Origin: Diacronema lutheri
Lineage: Eukaryota; Haptophyta; Pavlovophyceae; Pavlovales; Pavlovaceae
Reading direction: 5' to 3'
Assembly (NCBI GenBank): GCA_019448385.1
Contig: JAGTXO010000017.1
Coordinates: 62,001-126,000 of the forward strand
Length of the DNA stretch: 64,000 bases
Shown: piece after piece, positions 1 through 11,987 of the stretch
How positions within the stretch are numbered: the stretch's first letter is position 1
How the letters are laid out: the number at the start of each line of letters is the position of its first letter
The notes under the pieces: model-generated
Database searches by the model: none
Seen by the model: the letters and a program-made list of their open reading frames with translations, nothing else
Told to the model about the DNA's origin: nothing
Made by a program: the position numbers and the translations under genes

Positions 1-132
1 GGCAGCTCGCGCGTCGGCGCAGCCGCACTCTCCGGCAGCTCGCGCCTCGGCAAAGCCCCGTACCACGGCAGCCCGAGCGTCGGCGCAGCCGCAATCTCCG
101 GCAGCTCGCGCGTCGGCGTAGCTCCGGTGCTC
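1..132 (+). repeat. 33-bp tandem repeat, possibly the tail of an upstream gene
   Basis: Four imperfect 33-bp units run from the window edge. Read in frame 1 they encode an 11-residue repeat of the form GSSRVGAAALS, with variants such as GSSRLGKAPYH. The frame stays open to a stop near 361-363, which overlaps the start of the next gene, so this could be the C-terminal exon of a plus-strand gene entering from the left. It could equally be non-coding repeat. No protein family is recognised. The stretch 133-344 shows nothing else I can support. Confidence 0.45.
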
Positions 133-344
133 AGCGACGGCCTCTCGGAAGCTTCGAAGTCGACGTCCTCGCCACCGCCCGCACGGCCGCGCTCGAGCCG
201 CGGCCTACACCACGCTCGGCGCGCACGCCGCCGCACATGGCTCGCGCTCAGCGTGCACGGCAAATGGCGCGCGCAGGGATGCCGGATGCACCGGACGGGG
301 GGGAGGCGAGTCCGTTTTTGCTGTTACATAAAGGCGTCCGCGCG

Positions 345-3038
345 ATGGCGTCTCACGGCGTGAGGGCGCTCGCCGACCTCCCGTTCGACGTGCTCGCGCT
401 CAAATTGGCCGAGGCCAAAGCGCACAACGCCGCGCTCAGCTCTACGCTGCACGAGCTTCACACCGAGCTGCGCCAGGTGCGGTGCGCCTCAGCTCGTCGC
501 CGCGCGTTAAGCAGTGCGGGACGGGCTGCGGGCGTGCGCACGCGCGTGGCGCCCCGCCACCAAGCCCTCCGCGCGCGTGCACGCCTCGGTGCTGCGCGCC
601 CCGCCGCGCTCGGCCGCGCCGCCCGGCCCGTATGTCCGGCCATGTTGCGCGCCTCCGCCCATCCGCCAACGCTCACCGCGCCTCGCCTCAGCGCATCGCC
701 CGCTCCCGCGCACGCCTCCGCCGCCAGTTTGCGCCACCGCCGCTGACGACGAGCGCGGATCTCCACGAGCTCACGGCCGCGTCGATACGCGCGGCCGTCG
801 CCGTCGCCACCGAGGCCGACGCGCGCGCGCCGCGCCCCGTCTCCTTCGCGGGCGGCAGCCTCGACGGCCACGCGCCACGCGGCTCCGCAGCCGAGGCGGC
901 CAAGCGCGCGCGCGTCGCCGCGGCGCGCGCGGCGCAGCCGCGCACGCCGCTCGGCGCGTTGCGCATGGCCGGCTGCCGGCCGCAGACCGCCGGCGCTCCG
1001 GCGGCGCGCGGCGGCGGCGCCTCACCCGGCGCATCCGCGGCAGGCTCCGATCGAACGGCGCGACTGCTGAGCGCAACGGCTTTCGCGCCGCGCGACGGTG
1101 GCGCGCCCGCGGCGCAGCGCGCGCGCTCGCGCGACGCGCTCGCCAGCGCCGCGCTCGGCGCCGCCTCGCCCGCCCTGCACCCCGCCCTGCACCCCGCCCT
1201 GCACCCCGCCCTGCATCCCGCCCTGCACCCCGACACGTCGCCGCATCGGCTGCCCGCCGGCCTTGCGCACGGCGGCGGCGGCGGTGGTGAGGGCGGCGGC
1301 AGCTCGCTCTCCTCGGCGTGGGCGTCGCCGCAACGCATCGCACCGCTCGCACGCACCGCCGCCGCCTCGGACGGCGACGGCGCGCGCTGGGCCCGCGCCT
1401 CGACGGTGTCGCTGGGCGCGTCGCCCGGGGGGCGGCCGCCGACGGCCGCCGGCCTCGGCGCGCGCCTCGGCTCCACGCGCTCCGCCTCGGCGTCGGCGCT
1501 GACGCTGCCGCCCGCGCACGCGGCGACGATTGCGCGCGCGCACGCCATCGCGCGCGCCAACAACTATTCGTTCGACCGCCGCCTTTTTGAGCTCCGCGGC
1601 CCTCGCCGCGCGCCCGGCCGCGAGGCGACACGGCGCGAAAGCGGCACGGGCGGGCCGGCGACGGCGGGCGGGCGGTGCGATGAGACGCGAGCGCCCGCCT
1701 CCTCCGCTGTGTGGGCCGACGCACCGACGGCGGCCATCGTTGGCGACGCGCGCGGCGCGGCCGCTGCCGCCGAGCCGCGCGCACCGCCGCCGCCGCCGCT
1801 GCGGCCCGACGGCGGCGGCGTTGGCGACGACGGCGCGCTGGCCGATGCGACCGCCGGCGACGATGGCGGCACGGCGGCTCAGCTGCCCGCCACCGGTGCC
1901 GCTCCGCCCGCGCAGCCCGCCAACGCCGACGCCGACGCCGACGCCGACGCCGCCGACACCGCGCGGATTGACGTGGCGGGCGCCGGCGCGGCGGTGGACG
2001 ACGCAGCGGCCGACCCGCCGGGCGCCTCGTCCACCGCCGCCGTCCTCGCCGCGGCGCGCGCCGCCGCGCCGCCCGTGCCCCACCGGCTGCAGCAGCTCAG
2101 CCCCGAGCAGCGGCTGACGCGCGCGCTCAGCCGTGCGGTCACGTCGCTCGCGCTCTCCGCCGACCGCGACGGCACGGTCGAGCGCGACGAGGTGGAGCGC
2201 AGGCTGGCGATGGCCGCGGTCGTCGTGCACGACCCGGTGCTGCGCGCGACGCTCGACGGCTGCGTGCGCGCGGGCAAGGTGCGCGCGTCCAACGTGCTGG
2301 GCGGCGTGAACCCAAAGATGGCCACCGCATCCTACGACCAGTACATCGACCTCGAGCGCTTTGCGCACGCGGCTTCGACGGACCGCTTCCGCGCGGCCGC
2401 GCGCCTCGGGTCCGAGCTGCTCATCCTCGATGACCTGCCGCTCGGCCCGTCCGTGCTACCGACGGTGCGCGCGCCGCGCACGCCGCGCACGCCGCGCACG
2501 CCGCGCACGCCGCGCACGCCGCGCGAGCCGCCGCCGCTCATGCGCGCGGCGCTCGCGCCGTGCCGCTCGCCTCGCGCGCGCGCCGCGCGTCCCGCGCCGC
2601 CAGCCGTGGGCGACGAGCGCGGACGCCGGCATCTCGCACGTTGAGGCGCGGCGAGCGCGAGGCGAGCAGGTGCGCGCGCGCGCGCGCGCGAGCGCGCGAC
2701 GCGGCGCCGCGCCGCGCGCGCGCGCGCGGCGCGCGCGCTGCTGCGCGCTCGACGCGTCGCGTGCGCGCACGGCACGGCCGCTCCTCCGACACAGCGCCAG
2801 TGCCGCCGCTCGCCGCCGCCGCTTCGCCCTCACGCCGAGCACCGCCGATCCGCGCACAGGCCACATCAACTACCACGAGTTTGTCGACCTGATGAGCGGG
2901 TTCAAGGACAACGCCAAACTACCAGCGTTCATGCACTCGCGCGCGTGGCGCACCTCGTCGTGGATGCCAACAAAGGCACCGCCGCGGCGCGCTGCCCCAA
3001 AGCCGCACGCGCCCCCTCGCGCCGCGTCGACGAGCTGA
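345..3038 (+). CDS. EF-hand-like protein with long disordered region (3' exons uncertain)
   Basis: Exon 1 (345-476) starts at an ATG and encodes a short helical segment ending at a GTGCGG donor. Exon 2 resumes at 728 after a CAG acceptor, in phase, and runs about 580 codons of Ala/Pro/Gly-rich, probably disordered sequence. This includes a five-copy HPAL repeat near 1180-1226 (12-bp units). Near 2140-2200 is an EF-hand-like loop, SADRDGTVERDE, with Asp at positions 3 and 5, Gly at 6 and Glu at 12. A second EF-like segment, GHINYHEFVDLM, lies at 2859-2895 in another frame. An intron is therefore needed between about 2464 and 2860. A donor GTGCGC at 2465, a small exon at 2604-2669 and an acceptor before 2860 are the best candidates, but phases do not fully reconcile. 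The stop at 3036-3038 is the first in frame. Function is unknown; calcium binding is inferred only from the loops. It might even join the MORN gene that follows. Confidence 0.55.
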
Positions 3039-3214
3039 GCCGGGCGCGCCGCGCACTGCGTCGTGCGGCGCGACGCTCGTGCGTGGCCGCGGGCTGCAAG
3101 CAGCGGGCGCGCGGCAGCGCCCTGGGCGAGTGCCCAGCAAGAGCCGCGCCCCCGCCCGTGCTGCCGACAGTGCGCGTAGTGGGCCCGGAGGGACGCGGTC
3201 GAGCCGCGTCGGAA

Positions 3215-4774
3215 ATGGCGACCGCCATCGCCCTCGCCACCGGCGGTTTTCGCTGTACAAACTCATCGGGGCTCTCCCCTCACCACCGGCAGCTCGCCTC
3301 GGCGCAGCCGGCCATGATGTACACGGGGCAGATGGAGGGCGGGGCGATGCACGGCAAGGGGAGCCTCACGTACACGAACGGCGAGAAGGTGTGCGCCGCC
3401 GCCGCTCGCTGGTGTGCGCCTCGCGCAGGCTTGGCGCAACCGTGCACGGGTGCGTTTCGGTTTCGTGCGCTCGCCGCGCCGGCGAGGCCGGTGCGCCTGG
3501 GTGCAGCGCGCACCACACGCGCGCGCGCGCGCGCGCGCGCGCAAGGCGTCGTGCGGCCGCGCGCCGCGCGCGAGCCCGTGGCTGAGCGGCGAAGGCCGCC
3601 CCGCGGGCGCGCGCGCCGCCTCCCGCGCCTGCCCTCTCCGCGGTGCCCGCCGCAGTACGAGGGCGACTTTGTCTACGGCAAGCGGCATGGCTACGGCGTG
3701 TACATCTACGCGGACGGCGGACGCTTCGAGGGGGAGTGGGCGGATGACAAGGTGCACGGGCGCGGCGTCTCGTACTACGCGTCGGGCAACCGGTACGAGG
3801 GCGAGTGGACGGACGGGCAGATCAACGGGTACGGCATCCTCGCCTACGCCGACGGCGACCGGTACGAGGGCGACTGGAAGGCGGGCAAGATGCACGGCAA
3901 GGGGACGTACACGTACGCCGATGGCGACCGATACGAGGGCGAGTGGGCGGACGACCGCAGGCACGGCCGCGGCGTCGTCACCTACGCGGCGCCGTCTGGC
4001 GGCTTCGCTGAAAAGTACGATGGCGACTGGAGCGACGGGCGGATGCACGGCCGCGGCCGATACCACTACGCGGACGGCGGCTTTTACGAGGGCGACTGGA
4101 AGGACGGCAAGATGCACGGCCGTGGCGTCTACACCTTCCCCAACGGCAACCGGTACGATGGCGAATGGGCGGACGACCTGAAGGAGGGCTACGGCGTCCT
4201 CACATATGTGGGCACGGGCGAGCGCTTTGAGGGCCACTGGCACGAGGACCGCGCGCACGGCAAGGGCACGCTCACGTACGTGGCGGGCGACCGGTACGTT
4301 GGCGAGTGGGAGGGCGGCAAGAAGCACGGCCAGGGCGAGCTGCACTACGCGTCGGGCGACGTGTTCCGCGGCGAATGGGCGCACGACAAGGCGGCGGGCC
4401 ATGGCGTCCTCCTCTACGCTAACGGCTGCCAGTGCGCCGCGTCCCCTGCACCCGCCCCGCCCCGTCGCCTGCCCCCGCCCCGCCCCGCCCCCGCCGCCAC
4501 CGCCGCGCGCGCCTCACGCGACGGTGCGTGCGTGCGCGTGCCCAGATACGAGGGGCAGTGGCTCGACGACAAGCGACACGGCTACGGCACCTTCACGCAC
4601 ACGGACGGCTCGCGGTATGAGGGCGAGTGGGCGAGCGGGCGCAAGGAGGGGAAGGGCACGCTCTACCTCGCCACCGGCGACACGTTCTCGGGCTACTGGG
4701 CGGACGGGCTCGTGTCGGGGCCGGGCCTCTTCGAGCTCGCGCACGACTCGCCGTGGCGCGCGGCAGAGCTGTGA
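3215..4774 (+). CDS. MORN-repeat protein, 15 repeats
   Basis: Exons 3215-3388, 3656-4431 and 4546-4774 join in phase to about 392 aa. From residue about 36 almost the whole protein is MORN repeats of about 23 residues, typified by YEGEWADDKVHGRGVSYYA. I count 15, with one interrupted by a five-residue insertion (SGGFA). Both introns have lengths divisible by three (267 and 114 bp), so an unspliced frame stays open and splicing is easily missed. Repeat periodicity shows the introns are real: removing them restores the YEG spacing. MORN proteins bind acidic phospholipids or act as scaffolds, and several are axonemal (radial-spoke) or basal-body components, which would suit CFAP57 and centrin in this window. 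No enzymatic domain follows the repeats. The start is uncertain: ATG 3215 is used, but ATG 3314 just before the first repeat is an alternative. Confidence 0.85.
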   Translation: MATAIALATGGFRCTNSSGLSPHHRQLASAQPAMMYTGQMEGGAMHGKGSLTYTNGEKVCAAAARWCAPRAGLAQPCTGAFRFRALAAPARPVRLGAARTTRARARARAQGVVRPRAAREPVAERRRPPRGRARRLPRLPSPRCPPQYEGDFVYGKRHGYGVYIYADGGRFEGEWADDKVHGRGVSYYASGNRYEGEWTDGQINGYGILAYADGDRYEGDWKAGKMHGKGTYTYADGDRYEGEWADDRRHGRGVVTYAAPSGGFAEKYDGDWSDGRMHGRGRYHYADGGFYEGDWKDGKMHGRGVYTFPNGNRYDGEWADDLKEGYGVLTYVGTGERFEGHWHEDRAHGKGTLTYVAGDRYVGEWEGGKKHGQGELHYASGDVFRGEWAHDKAAGHGVLLYANGCQCAASPAPAPPRRLPPPRPAPAATAARASRDGACVRVPRYEGQWLDDKRHGYGTFTHTDGSRYEGEWASGRKEGKGTLYLATGDTFSGYWADGLVSGPGLFELAHDSPWRAAEL

Positions 4775-4935
4775 TGGCGGCCACTGTGAAGCCCCTCTGA
4801 TGATGGCCACTGTGAAGCTTTCGACGCCGCCGTAGATCCCCTCAAGCCCGTCCGAGCCTCGGGCCTCACCCCTTAGAGGGGGGTTGTGCACTACGATGTG
4901 GTGTCACTCGCCGGGGGGCAGTACGGGGTGGTGGG

Positions 4936-6165
4936 TCAGAAGTGCTCGCCAAGCGCGGCGGCCTGCTCAGCCGTGAGCGCGGCGGGGAAGTCGACGATGA
5001 TCGCCGCCTTCAGGTCGCCAAACTCGGACGGGAAGTTGTGCACCGGCATACCCTCGCCGCGCAGCGTGAGCACGTCGCCCGGCCGAGTGACCGCGCCGGG
5101 CGCGGAGCGCACGGTCAACTCGTGCCCGTCGAGGTGGTGCAGCGTGCGCTCAAAGCCGAGGAGGGCCTCCTTGAGCAAGATGCGCAATTCGATGTGCAAG
5201 TGGTTGCCCTCCCTGCGGAAGGTGGCGTGTCTCTTCTGCTTGAGCGTGAGCACCACGTTCCCCGGGATCTGCTTGGGCCGCTGCTCGCTCATCCGCTCGA
5301 AGACGAGCTCCTAGCGTCGCACGGCGCGCGCGCGGGGGCGGGTGGCGCGCACGCGAAAGGCGTGAGCGAGCGGATGGGCTGACGGGTGGGCGGACAGGCG
5401 GACGAGCGTGGGCGCAGCAGCGCGAGAGCGCTTGCGCCCTCGCGGCGCGCACGTGTCCTGCGGCCATGCCCCGCTCGACGACGGCCTGAAGCGTCGTCTC
5501 CTCGTCGGCGCACTTCTCCTTGGAGGGCACCTCCTCCTGCTGCTGCACGATCATACCCGGCCCCATCTGCCGGTGTACGGTACGCACCTCGTTGGGGCAG
5601 CGGCCGCACTTCGCGCAGCGCTCGCGCCGCTCGGCCGTGTCCGCGCGCCTGCAGCCGCGGCAGACGACGCGCCGCTTGATGCGCGCGGACACCGAGCCGC
5701 CGTTGTACATGTCCTCCAAAGTCACGTCGAGCCCCATTTGAAAATCGGGCCCCCGCGTGCTCGACCGCCCGCCCCCTCCGCCGCCTCCTCCGCCGCCGCC
5801 GCCAAAGAACATGGAGAACGGGTCCATTGCCTGCTGCCCGCCGCCCGCCGCCTCCTTGGCCGCCTCCTCCACAGCCTCCATCCCGCCCGTGTCGTACAGG
5901 ATTCGCCGGTCCGGGTCGTTGAGCACCTCGTACGCCGCGGCGACCTGCTGGAACTTCTCCGCGGCCAGCGCGTCGCCCTGCGCGCGCGCACACACGCGCG
6001 AGACAAGGCGAAGGCACGCGCAGGCACGCGCAGGCCGGCAGATTGAGCGGCGCGCGGCGCGCACGGCGGCTTGGCGTGCGCGCCGCCGGGTGCTGCGCGG
6101 GAAGGGGGGGACGCGCACACATGGCGGCGGAAGGGGAGGGAGGAGGGGGGGAGGGGAAGGGGGGG

Positions 6166-6197
<32 letters not shown>

Positions 6198-6612
6198 GCT
6201 GCTGCTGCCACAGGCTGCGCGGGCGCGGCGCGGCAGCGTGGCGTCGCAGGGGCGCGAAAGGCGGGAAAGCGCGGGAGGAGAAAGGCGGGAAAGAAAAAGG
6301 GCGGGAAAGAGCGGGGGCGGGCTCGCCTGGTTCTTATCCGGGTGGTACTTGAGCGAGAGCTTGCGATACGCGGACTTGAGCTCGCGCTCGCTCGCCTCGG
6401 GCTCGATGCCGAGCACCTCGTACAGGTCCGCTTCACGCTCGAGCGCGCCCACCCACTTGCACGCGACAGGGTCGCCATCCTGCCTGAAACCGTCGAGCCG
6501 CTGCCTGTCAGCCGATGGCGTGAGCTCATGCAGCGGCCCAGCCGCGCCAAACTGCACGTAGAGCTTCCCGCCATGCGCCGACCATTTGCACTCCGCGTCA
6601 CGCTCCTGCGCG

Positions 6613-6648
<36 letters not shown>

Positions 6649-7644
6649 GGGCGTGAGCGGGTGGGCGGCGGCGTGTGCGCAGCGGCGCGCGCCGGACGGG
6701 CGGGCGATCGGCACGCGCGCGCAGGGAGCACGGCGCAGGCGCAGGCGCAGGCGCAGGCGCAGGCGCCGGCGCGGTTGGAGTGCGAGCGGTGGCGGCGGAT
6801 ATGAACAAGAACAAAAAGGAAAGTTTGGGAAGAGGGGGGAGGGGAAGGGGGAAGGGGGAACGCACAGGCTCGCAATTGGGTGCCCAGAAGGCGCCATCGT
6901 GCCGCAGTTCCACGTCGCGCCAGTTGTTCCAGTGCCATTTGGAGCCCCTCAGCCAATCAAAGCCCTCGTCGATCACATCGGACCACGCGGGAAACGGCAG
7001 CTTGGCGCACTCCTATGAATAGCCAAGGGAGGGGATAAGGGGCGGGCGGCGGTGAGCGGCCGCCGGACGCGCCGCGCCGCGCCACGTGACGGTGACGGTA
7101 ACGTGCGCGCGCAGACGTGCCGTGCCGCCGGACGCGCGCCGACGGCGGCACGCCAACGAGGGCAGCACGCCAACGATGGCAGAACGCACGCCGCGCACGG
7201 GCAGCGCGAGGCGCGCGCGACGCGGCCGCGGCGGCGGCGGGGGCGCACCTGGTCACAGCGCATGAGCGGGTGCCGGCAATCGACGGGCGCCGCGCGCCTG
7301 CCCCCCTCGCATTCGCAGTAGCCCGACATGCGCTGCGGCACGGTGCTGCCGCATGTCAGGTCGCCCGTCGGCTCGCGCGGACCGTCGGGCGAGCAGGCTG
7401 CGCGGCGCCGGGGGCGGCGTGGCACGCGCGGAGCGCGGGGGCGTCAGTGCGCAGCGCGGAGGCGCACGCGGCGCGCCAGGCGCACATCGTGCGCCGTGCG
7501 CCGCGTGCAGCGTGCGCGCAGCGTGCGCGCGCGCGGCGCACGCGCGCACGGAACGCGGCGCGCACCTCCGGTCCGGCGGAAGGCGACGCACTTGCCGGCT
7601 GGCGGTGCGGCGTGCAAAGCGTAGAGGAGGGTGGCGAACGCCAT
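4936..7644 (-). CDS. ER-lumenal DnaJ (ERdj3/DNAJB11-like) with Cys-rich N-terminal module
   Basis: Six exons join in phase to 517 aa: 7566-7644, 7249-7397, 6866-7012, 6327-6605, 5453-5977, 4936-5310. The protein starts [17 protein letters not shown], a signal-peptide-like sequence. A Cys-rich module follows (residues about 20-125) with [15 protein letters not shown], then SGYCECEGG, and a WHWNNW segment. The J domain is near 183-218 with YEVLGIEP and the catalytic HPD in KYHPDKNQ. Next come a Gly-rich linker, a short Cys cluster (CRGC...CAKCGRC) and a C-terminal domain with [15 protein letters not shown], closest to DNAJB11/ERdj3, which hands clients to the ER Hsp70 BiP. The Cys-rich module is not part of standard DNAJB11. 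The intron after exon 4 uses a GC donor (CAG|GCGAGC). There is no KDEL-type tail. The gene is convergent with the MORN gene (161 bp apart) and divergent from centrin (299 bp). Confidence 0.88.
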
Positions 7645-7943
7645 CGCGCGGTGCCCGAGCTCCGTGCCCGCACGCGCGCGGCCCAGCGCTCGACGTGCAA
7701 GTGGTGTGCGCCCCGATGCGGACCGCACCGGCTCGCTGCCACGTCAGCTCTGGATGCACGAACGGTGGCGGTTGGGCCGTGCCCGTAACGGCAATGGCGG
7801 TGAGCGCTCGGACGCGGCAGAATTGCCGTGACGTGAGCGTGCCCTTGCCGTGCGCGCGCCTCCAGCCGCGGCTCACGACGCGCCGCGGGCGCTCCGACCG
7901 TCGCGCTTGCGCGCAGGCCAAGCCAAAGCTGGGCGGCACGACC
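7645..7943. promoter_or_regulatory. divergent promoter region, DnaJ / centrin
   Basis: This 299-bp spacer separates the ATG of the minus-strand DnaJ gene from the ATG of the plus-strand centrin gene, so it must hold both promoters and 5' UTRs. It has no TATA-like element that I can see and is GC-rich throughout. The promoter role is inferred from position only. Confidence 0.4.
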
Positions 7944-8819
7944 ATGCGCGCGTCCGCTGGCCCGGGCCGCCTCGCGCTGAGCACCGCGCAGCGCGCGGAG
8001 ATCCGGCAGGCGTTCGACCTCTTCGACGCGAACGGCGAGGGCGTGATCGACTCGAATGCGCTCAAGGTGATCCTGCGCGCGCTCGGGTTTGAGCCGCGCA
8101 AGGAGGAGGTGAACGAGATGATCCGCTCCATCGACAAGACCGGGCAAGGCGAGCGCCGCCGCCACTTCCGCCGTCGCCGCCGCGCGCGCGCCGCGCGCGC
8201 GCCGCGCCCGCGCGCGACGCGCGCGAGTGGCGGCGGGCGCGCGCCGCGCGGCGGCGCCGGCCGCGCCCACCCACCTCCGCGTGCTCGCATCACGCACGCG
8301 CTTTTACGCGGCGCGGGCCCACCCGAGGCAGGCACGATCGACTTCAACGAGTTCCTCGAGCTCCTTGTCGTGAAGATGTCCGAGCGCGACTCGCGCGACG
8401 ACGTGCGCAAGGCTTTCCGACAATTCACGGGCGCGGCGAGCGGCGGGCACGATGGCGGTGGGGGCGCGGCGGGCGTCGGGACAGCCCGCGGCATCACATT
8501 TGCCGACCTGAAGCGAGTCGCCACTGAGCTCGGTGCGCGCTCGCGCCCTCGCGGCCGGCGGCGCAGGCCGGGCGCCGCCGCCGAGCCCACGCTCCCGCCG
8601 CTCGCCGCGGCTGCACGCGCCTCCTGAGCGTGCCCTCGGCGCCCGCGCCCAACAGGCGAGAGCATGACGGACGAGGAGCTGCGCGAGATGGTCTCCGCGG
8701 CGGACACGGACCACGACGAGCAGGTGAGTGCCGACGAGTTTTGGCGCGTGATCAAGCGCGGCCTCCCGTCCGATCTGGCGAAGGGCGGCTTCCGGGTGGG
8801 CGGCCGCGGCGCGCCCTGA
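7944..8819 (+). CDS. centrin-like EF-hand protein
   Basis: Exons 7944-8148, 8332-8532 and 8656-8819 join in phase to 189 aa, the size of centrin/caltractin. The order is typical: a basic N-terminus, then [21 protein letters not shown] (EF1), [15 protein letters not shown] (EF2), a third hand, and [19 protein letters not shown] leading into EF4 ([12 protein letters not shown]). EF1 has Ala where the position-12 Glu is expected. EF3 is replaced by a Gly/Ala-rich insertion (about [12 protein letters not shown]) and looks unable to bind calcium. EF4 has Glu in place of Gly6. Centrins act at basal bodies and centrioles. Intron 1 begins with a GC donor (G|GCGAGC), and the split Gly codon it creates matches centrin exactly. 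Intron 1 is 183 bp, divisible by three. Calmodulin-like protein is the alternative, but the TDEELREM linker favours centrin. Confidence 0.85.
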
Positions 8820-8927
8820 ACCCCGACGCCTCGCTCTGTCGTCTGTCGTGCCGTAGCCTGTGGACTGAGAAAGAAACGTCCCACATGATTTTCTCGCTCG
8901 AGCGTGACAGCGAGTCAGTAAGCTCAG

Positions 8928-11900
8928 TCACGCCCACGCCCACGCGTGCCGAGAGGCGAAGAAGGCGGCGACGCTCGCTGATGCGGCGGCAATCGAGGCA
9001 GGCACCGGCGGGTCGAGCCAGCCGAGCACGTCGCCCAGCCACGCGCTCGGCGGCAGCGCGTCGGCCGCGCACATGGCGAACGCGTCCGTCGCGCCATCGC
9101 TGAGCGGTACAGCGATGGCTGCCGGCGCGCGCGCTCTGCGCAGAAGCGCGCTCACCTCGGTCATAGTCGCCGGCGGCTGCACACGCGCTGCCTCCGCCTC
9201 CTCCTCGTCGTGCGCACCGGCGTTGGCGGGAAACGCTCGCCCAGCCACAGGGATGGCGGCGTGCAGCCGCGCGCACCACGCGTCGGCGGCGGCCGCGTCG
9301 CGCGCGCGCAGCGTGAGACGAGGGAGGTGGTGCGCGGGCGCGAGGACGAGCGCGCGGCTGCCGTGTCGCCAGACCGCTGCAGCAGGGAGCAGCTCGACAA
9401 GCTGCGCGCGGGAAGGGGGGGGGGGGAAGATGGGGGAAGGGCATGAGTTTGAAAAAGAGCGGCCAGCGCCGAGAGAAGGATGGCGGGGCCGGGTGAAGGG
9501 GGGGCTCCGCCAAGGGGGGGGAGGGGGGGGGGGGGGGGGGGGCGGGCGGCAGCGCGCAGCAGCGCACAACGCAACGCACCTCGAGCACGCGCCCATAGCA
9601 GTCGACGTTATGCCCGTCGCCCTCGCCGCCATGCTGATCCGCCATCGTGCCCTCTGGCAATGAGACGAGGACGAAACGGCTCTGCCCAAGCAGCGCTCGG
9701 CAGGGCGCCCACTGCCCCCGCCCATCGCCCAGCTCGAGCTGCGCGCCACGTGGCATCGCACGAGGGAGGGGGGGGGGGGGGGGGGGAGGGCAGGGGGGGG
9801 GCGGGGATTACGTGAGCGGAGGGCAGGCGCACGGGGGGCAGGGGGGGGGGGGGGGGCAGGGGGGCAGGGGGGCAGGGGGGGGGGGGGGGGGGGGGGATTA
9901 CGTGAGCGGAGGGCAGGCGCACGGCGCTGCCCGCGCGTCCGAACGCCGCGGGGGGCGCGCGTGGGCGCGTGTGGCCGCACTGCGTGACTGACGGGCTGTC
10001 TGACTGTGGGGCGCACGCACCTGCCCTGACTGGGCGAGAGGAAGCGCGTTGAGCGGCATGCGGTGTGTGGAGGCGACAGGTGGCCGAGAGGAGCGTGACA
10101 TGGCCGCGGCTGACGCGCGGCTCCCGCGCAGCCTGCGCGGCGCGGCGCGGCGCAGCGCGGACAGACGAGCACGGGAAGGGAACCGTGTGTGGTAAGACGC
10201 CCCGCCCTCCGCTGTGGACAGACGAGCACGGGAAGGGAACCGTGTGCGGTGAGACGCCCCGCCCTCCGCTGTGGACAGACGAGCACGGGAAGGGAACCGT
10301 GTGCGGTGAGACGCCCTGCCCTCCGCTGTGGACACAGACGAGCACGGGAAGGGAACCGTGTGCGGTGAGACGCCCCGCCCTCCGCTGTGGTCAGACGAGC
10401 ACGGTAAGGGAACCGTGTGCGGTGAGACGCCCCGCCCTCCGCTGTGGACACAGACGAGCACGGGAAGGGAACCGTGTGCGGTGAGACGCCCCGCCCTCCG
10501 CTGTGGACAGACGAGCACGGGAAGGGAACCGTGTGCGGTGAGACGCCCCGCCCTCCGCTGTGGACAGACGAGCACGGGAAGGGAACCGTGTGCGGTGAGA
10601 CGCCCCGCCCTCCGCTGCGGCCGTCGCGCGCCCAAATTCAACAGCACGCGCCCAATCTCTCTCTCTCTCCCTCTCTCTCTCCCTGCCCCCCCTCTCTCCC
10701 CCTCTCCCCTTCTCAACGGCACGCGCCGTGCGCCGCCGCTCAGCGCCGCACCCGCCCGCTCGCATGACGTGCGCGCACGCACCGGCGCAGCTGCGCGCAG
10801 ATCGCGATCGCCATCTCCGCGCTTGCCGCGGAGAACTCGACGGTCGTGCCGCCGAAAAGCCCCGCCGCCTGGACGCGGCAGCATGGCGGCGGCGGCGGTT
10901 GCGAGTGGACGCGGCAGCATGGCGGCGGTGGCGGTTGCGAGTGGACGCGGCAGCATGGCGGCGGTGGCGGTTGCGAGTGGACGAGGCAGCATGGCGGCGG
11001 TGGCGGTTGCGAGTGGACGAGGCAGCATGGCGGCGGTGGCGGTTGCGAGTGGACGCGGCAGCATGGCGGCGGTGGCGGTTGCGAGTGGACGCGGCAGCAT
11101 GGCGGCGGTGGCGGTTGCGAGTGGACGCGGCAGCATGGCGGCGGCGGTGGGGTGTGGCGCCGCGCGGCGGAGCGTGAGCGGCGGGGCGCGGGCACGCGCG
11201 TCTCGCGCGCTGTGAGCCAATGACATGCGGCGGGGCGCGGGCGCGCGCGCGCGCGCGTGCCCGCATTTCAAACTCGGCGCCCCCTCCGCCTCCGCCGCCT
11301 AACGGCGCGAGCGCGGCCGCCTCGGCGTGGGCGGTGGCGGCGGTGGAGTGCGCGTGCTGCACCGGCACGAGCGGCCGCGCGAACACGATCGCTGCTGTGT
11401 CGAAGCTCATGCGCTCGTCATCGCCGTCGCCGTCGCCGCCGTCGCTGCCGCCGCCGCCGCCGCCGCCGTCGCCGCCGCCGCCGTCGCCGCCGCCGCGCCG
11501 CTCGCCAAGTACCGCCTCGTCGACGGTAGCACAGCCCATGCGCACGAGGGTCACACGGCCCGCCGCGGGGTCGGCACGCATCATCCATGGCTGCCCGTGC
11601 CACAGCCACACGGTCGCGCACCACGCGCGCCGCGCGCCGCGCGCGCCGATCGGCCGGCGCGCGCCACCCGCCGCGCCCGCGAGCGCGCGTGCGCAGAGCG
11701 AGCCCTCGTACCCGCGGCGCGCGGCGGGTGTGGTGAGCACGGCGGCGGCGGCGGCGACGGCGGCGAGCTGTCGCGCAGCGTCGAGCGACGCGCCACCCGC
11801 GTCGACCGCCGCGACCGCTTCCGCCGCCGCGCGCCCGAGCGCGGCGGCGGCCAACCGGCGCTCTGCCAACTCGTCTGCCGCGCAGGCGGGCGGAGTGCCG

Positions 11901-11955
11901 TGCAGCTGCAGCAGGGCGTGGTATCCACCGATTGCGTCGTCCTCGCCCTCGCCGC

Positions 11956-11987
<32 letters not shown>

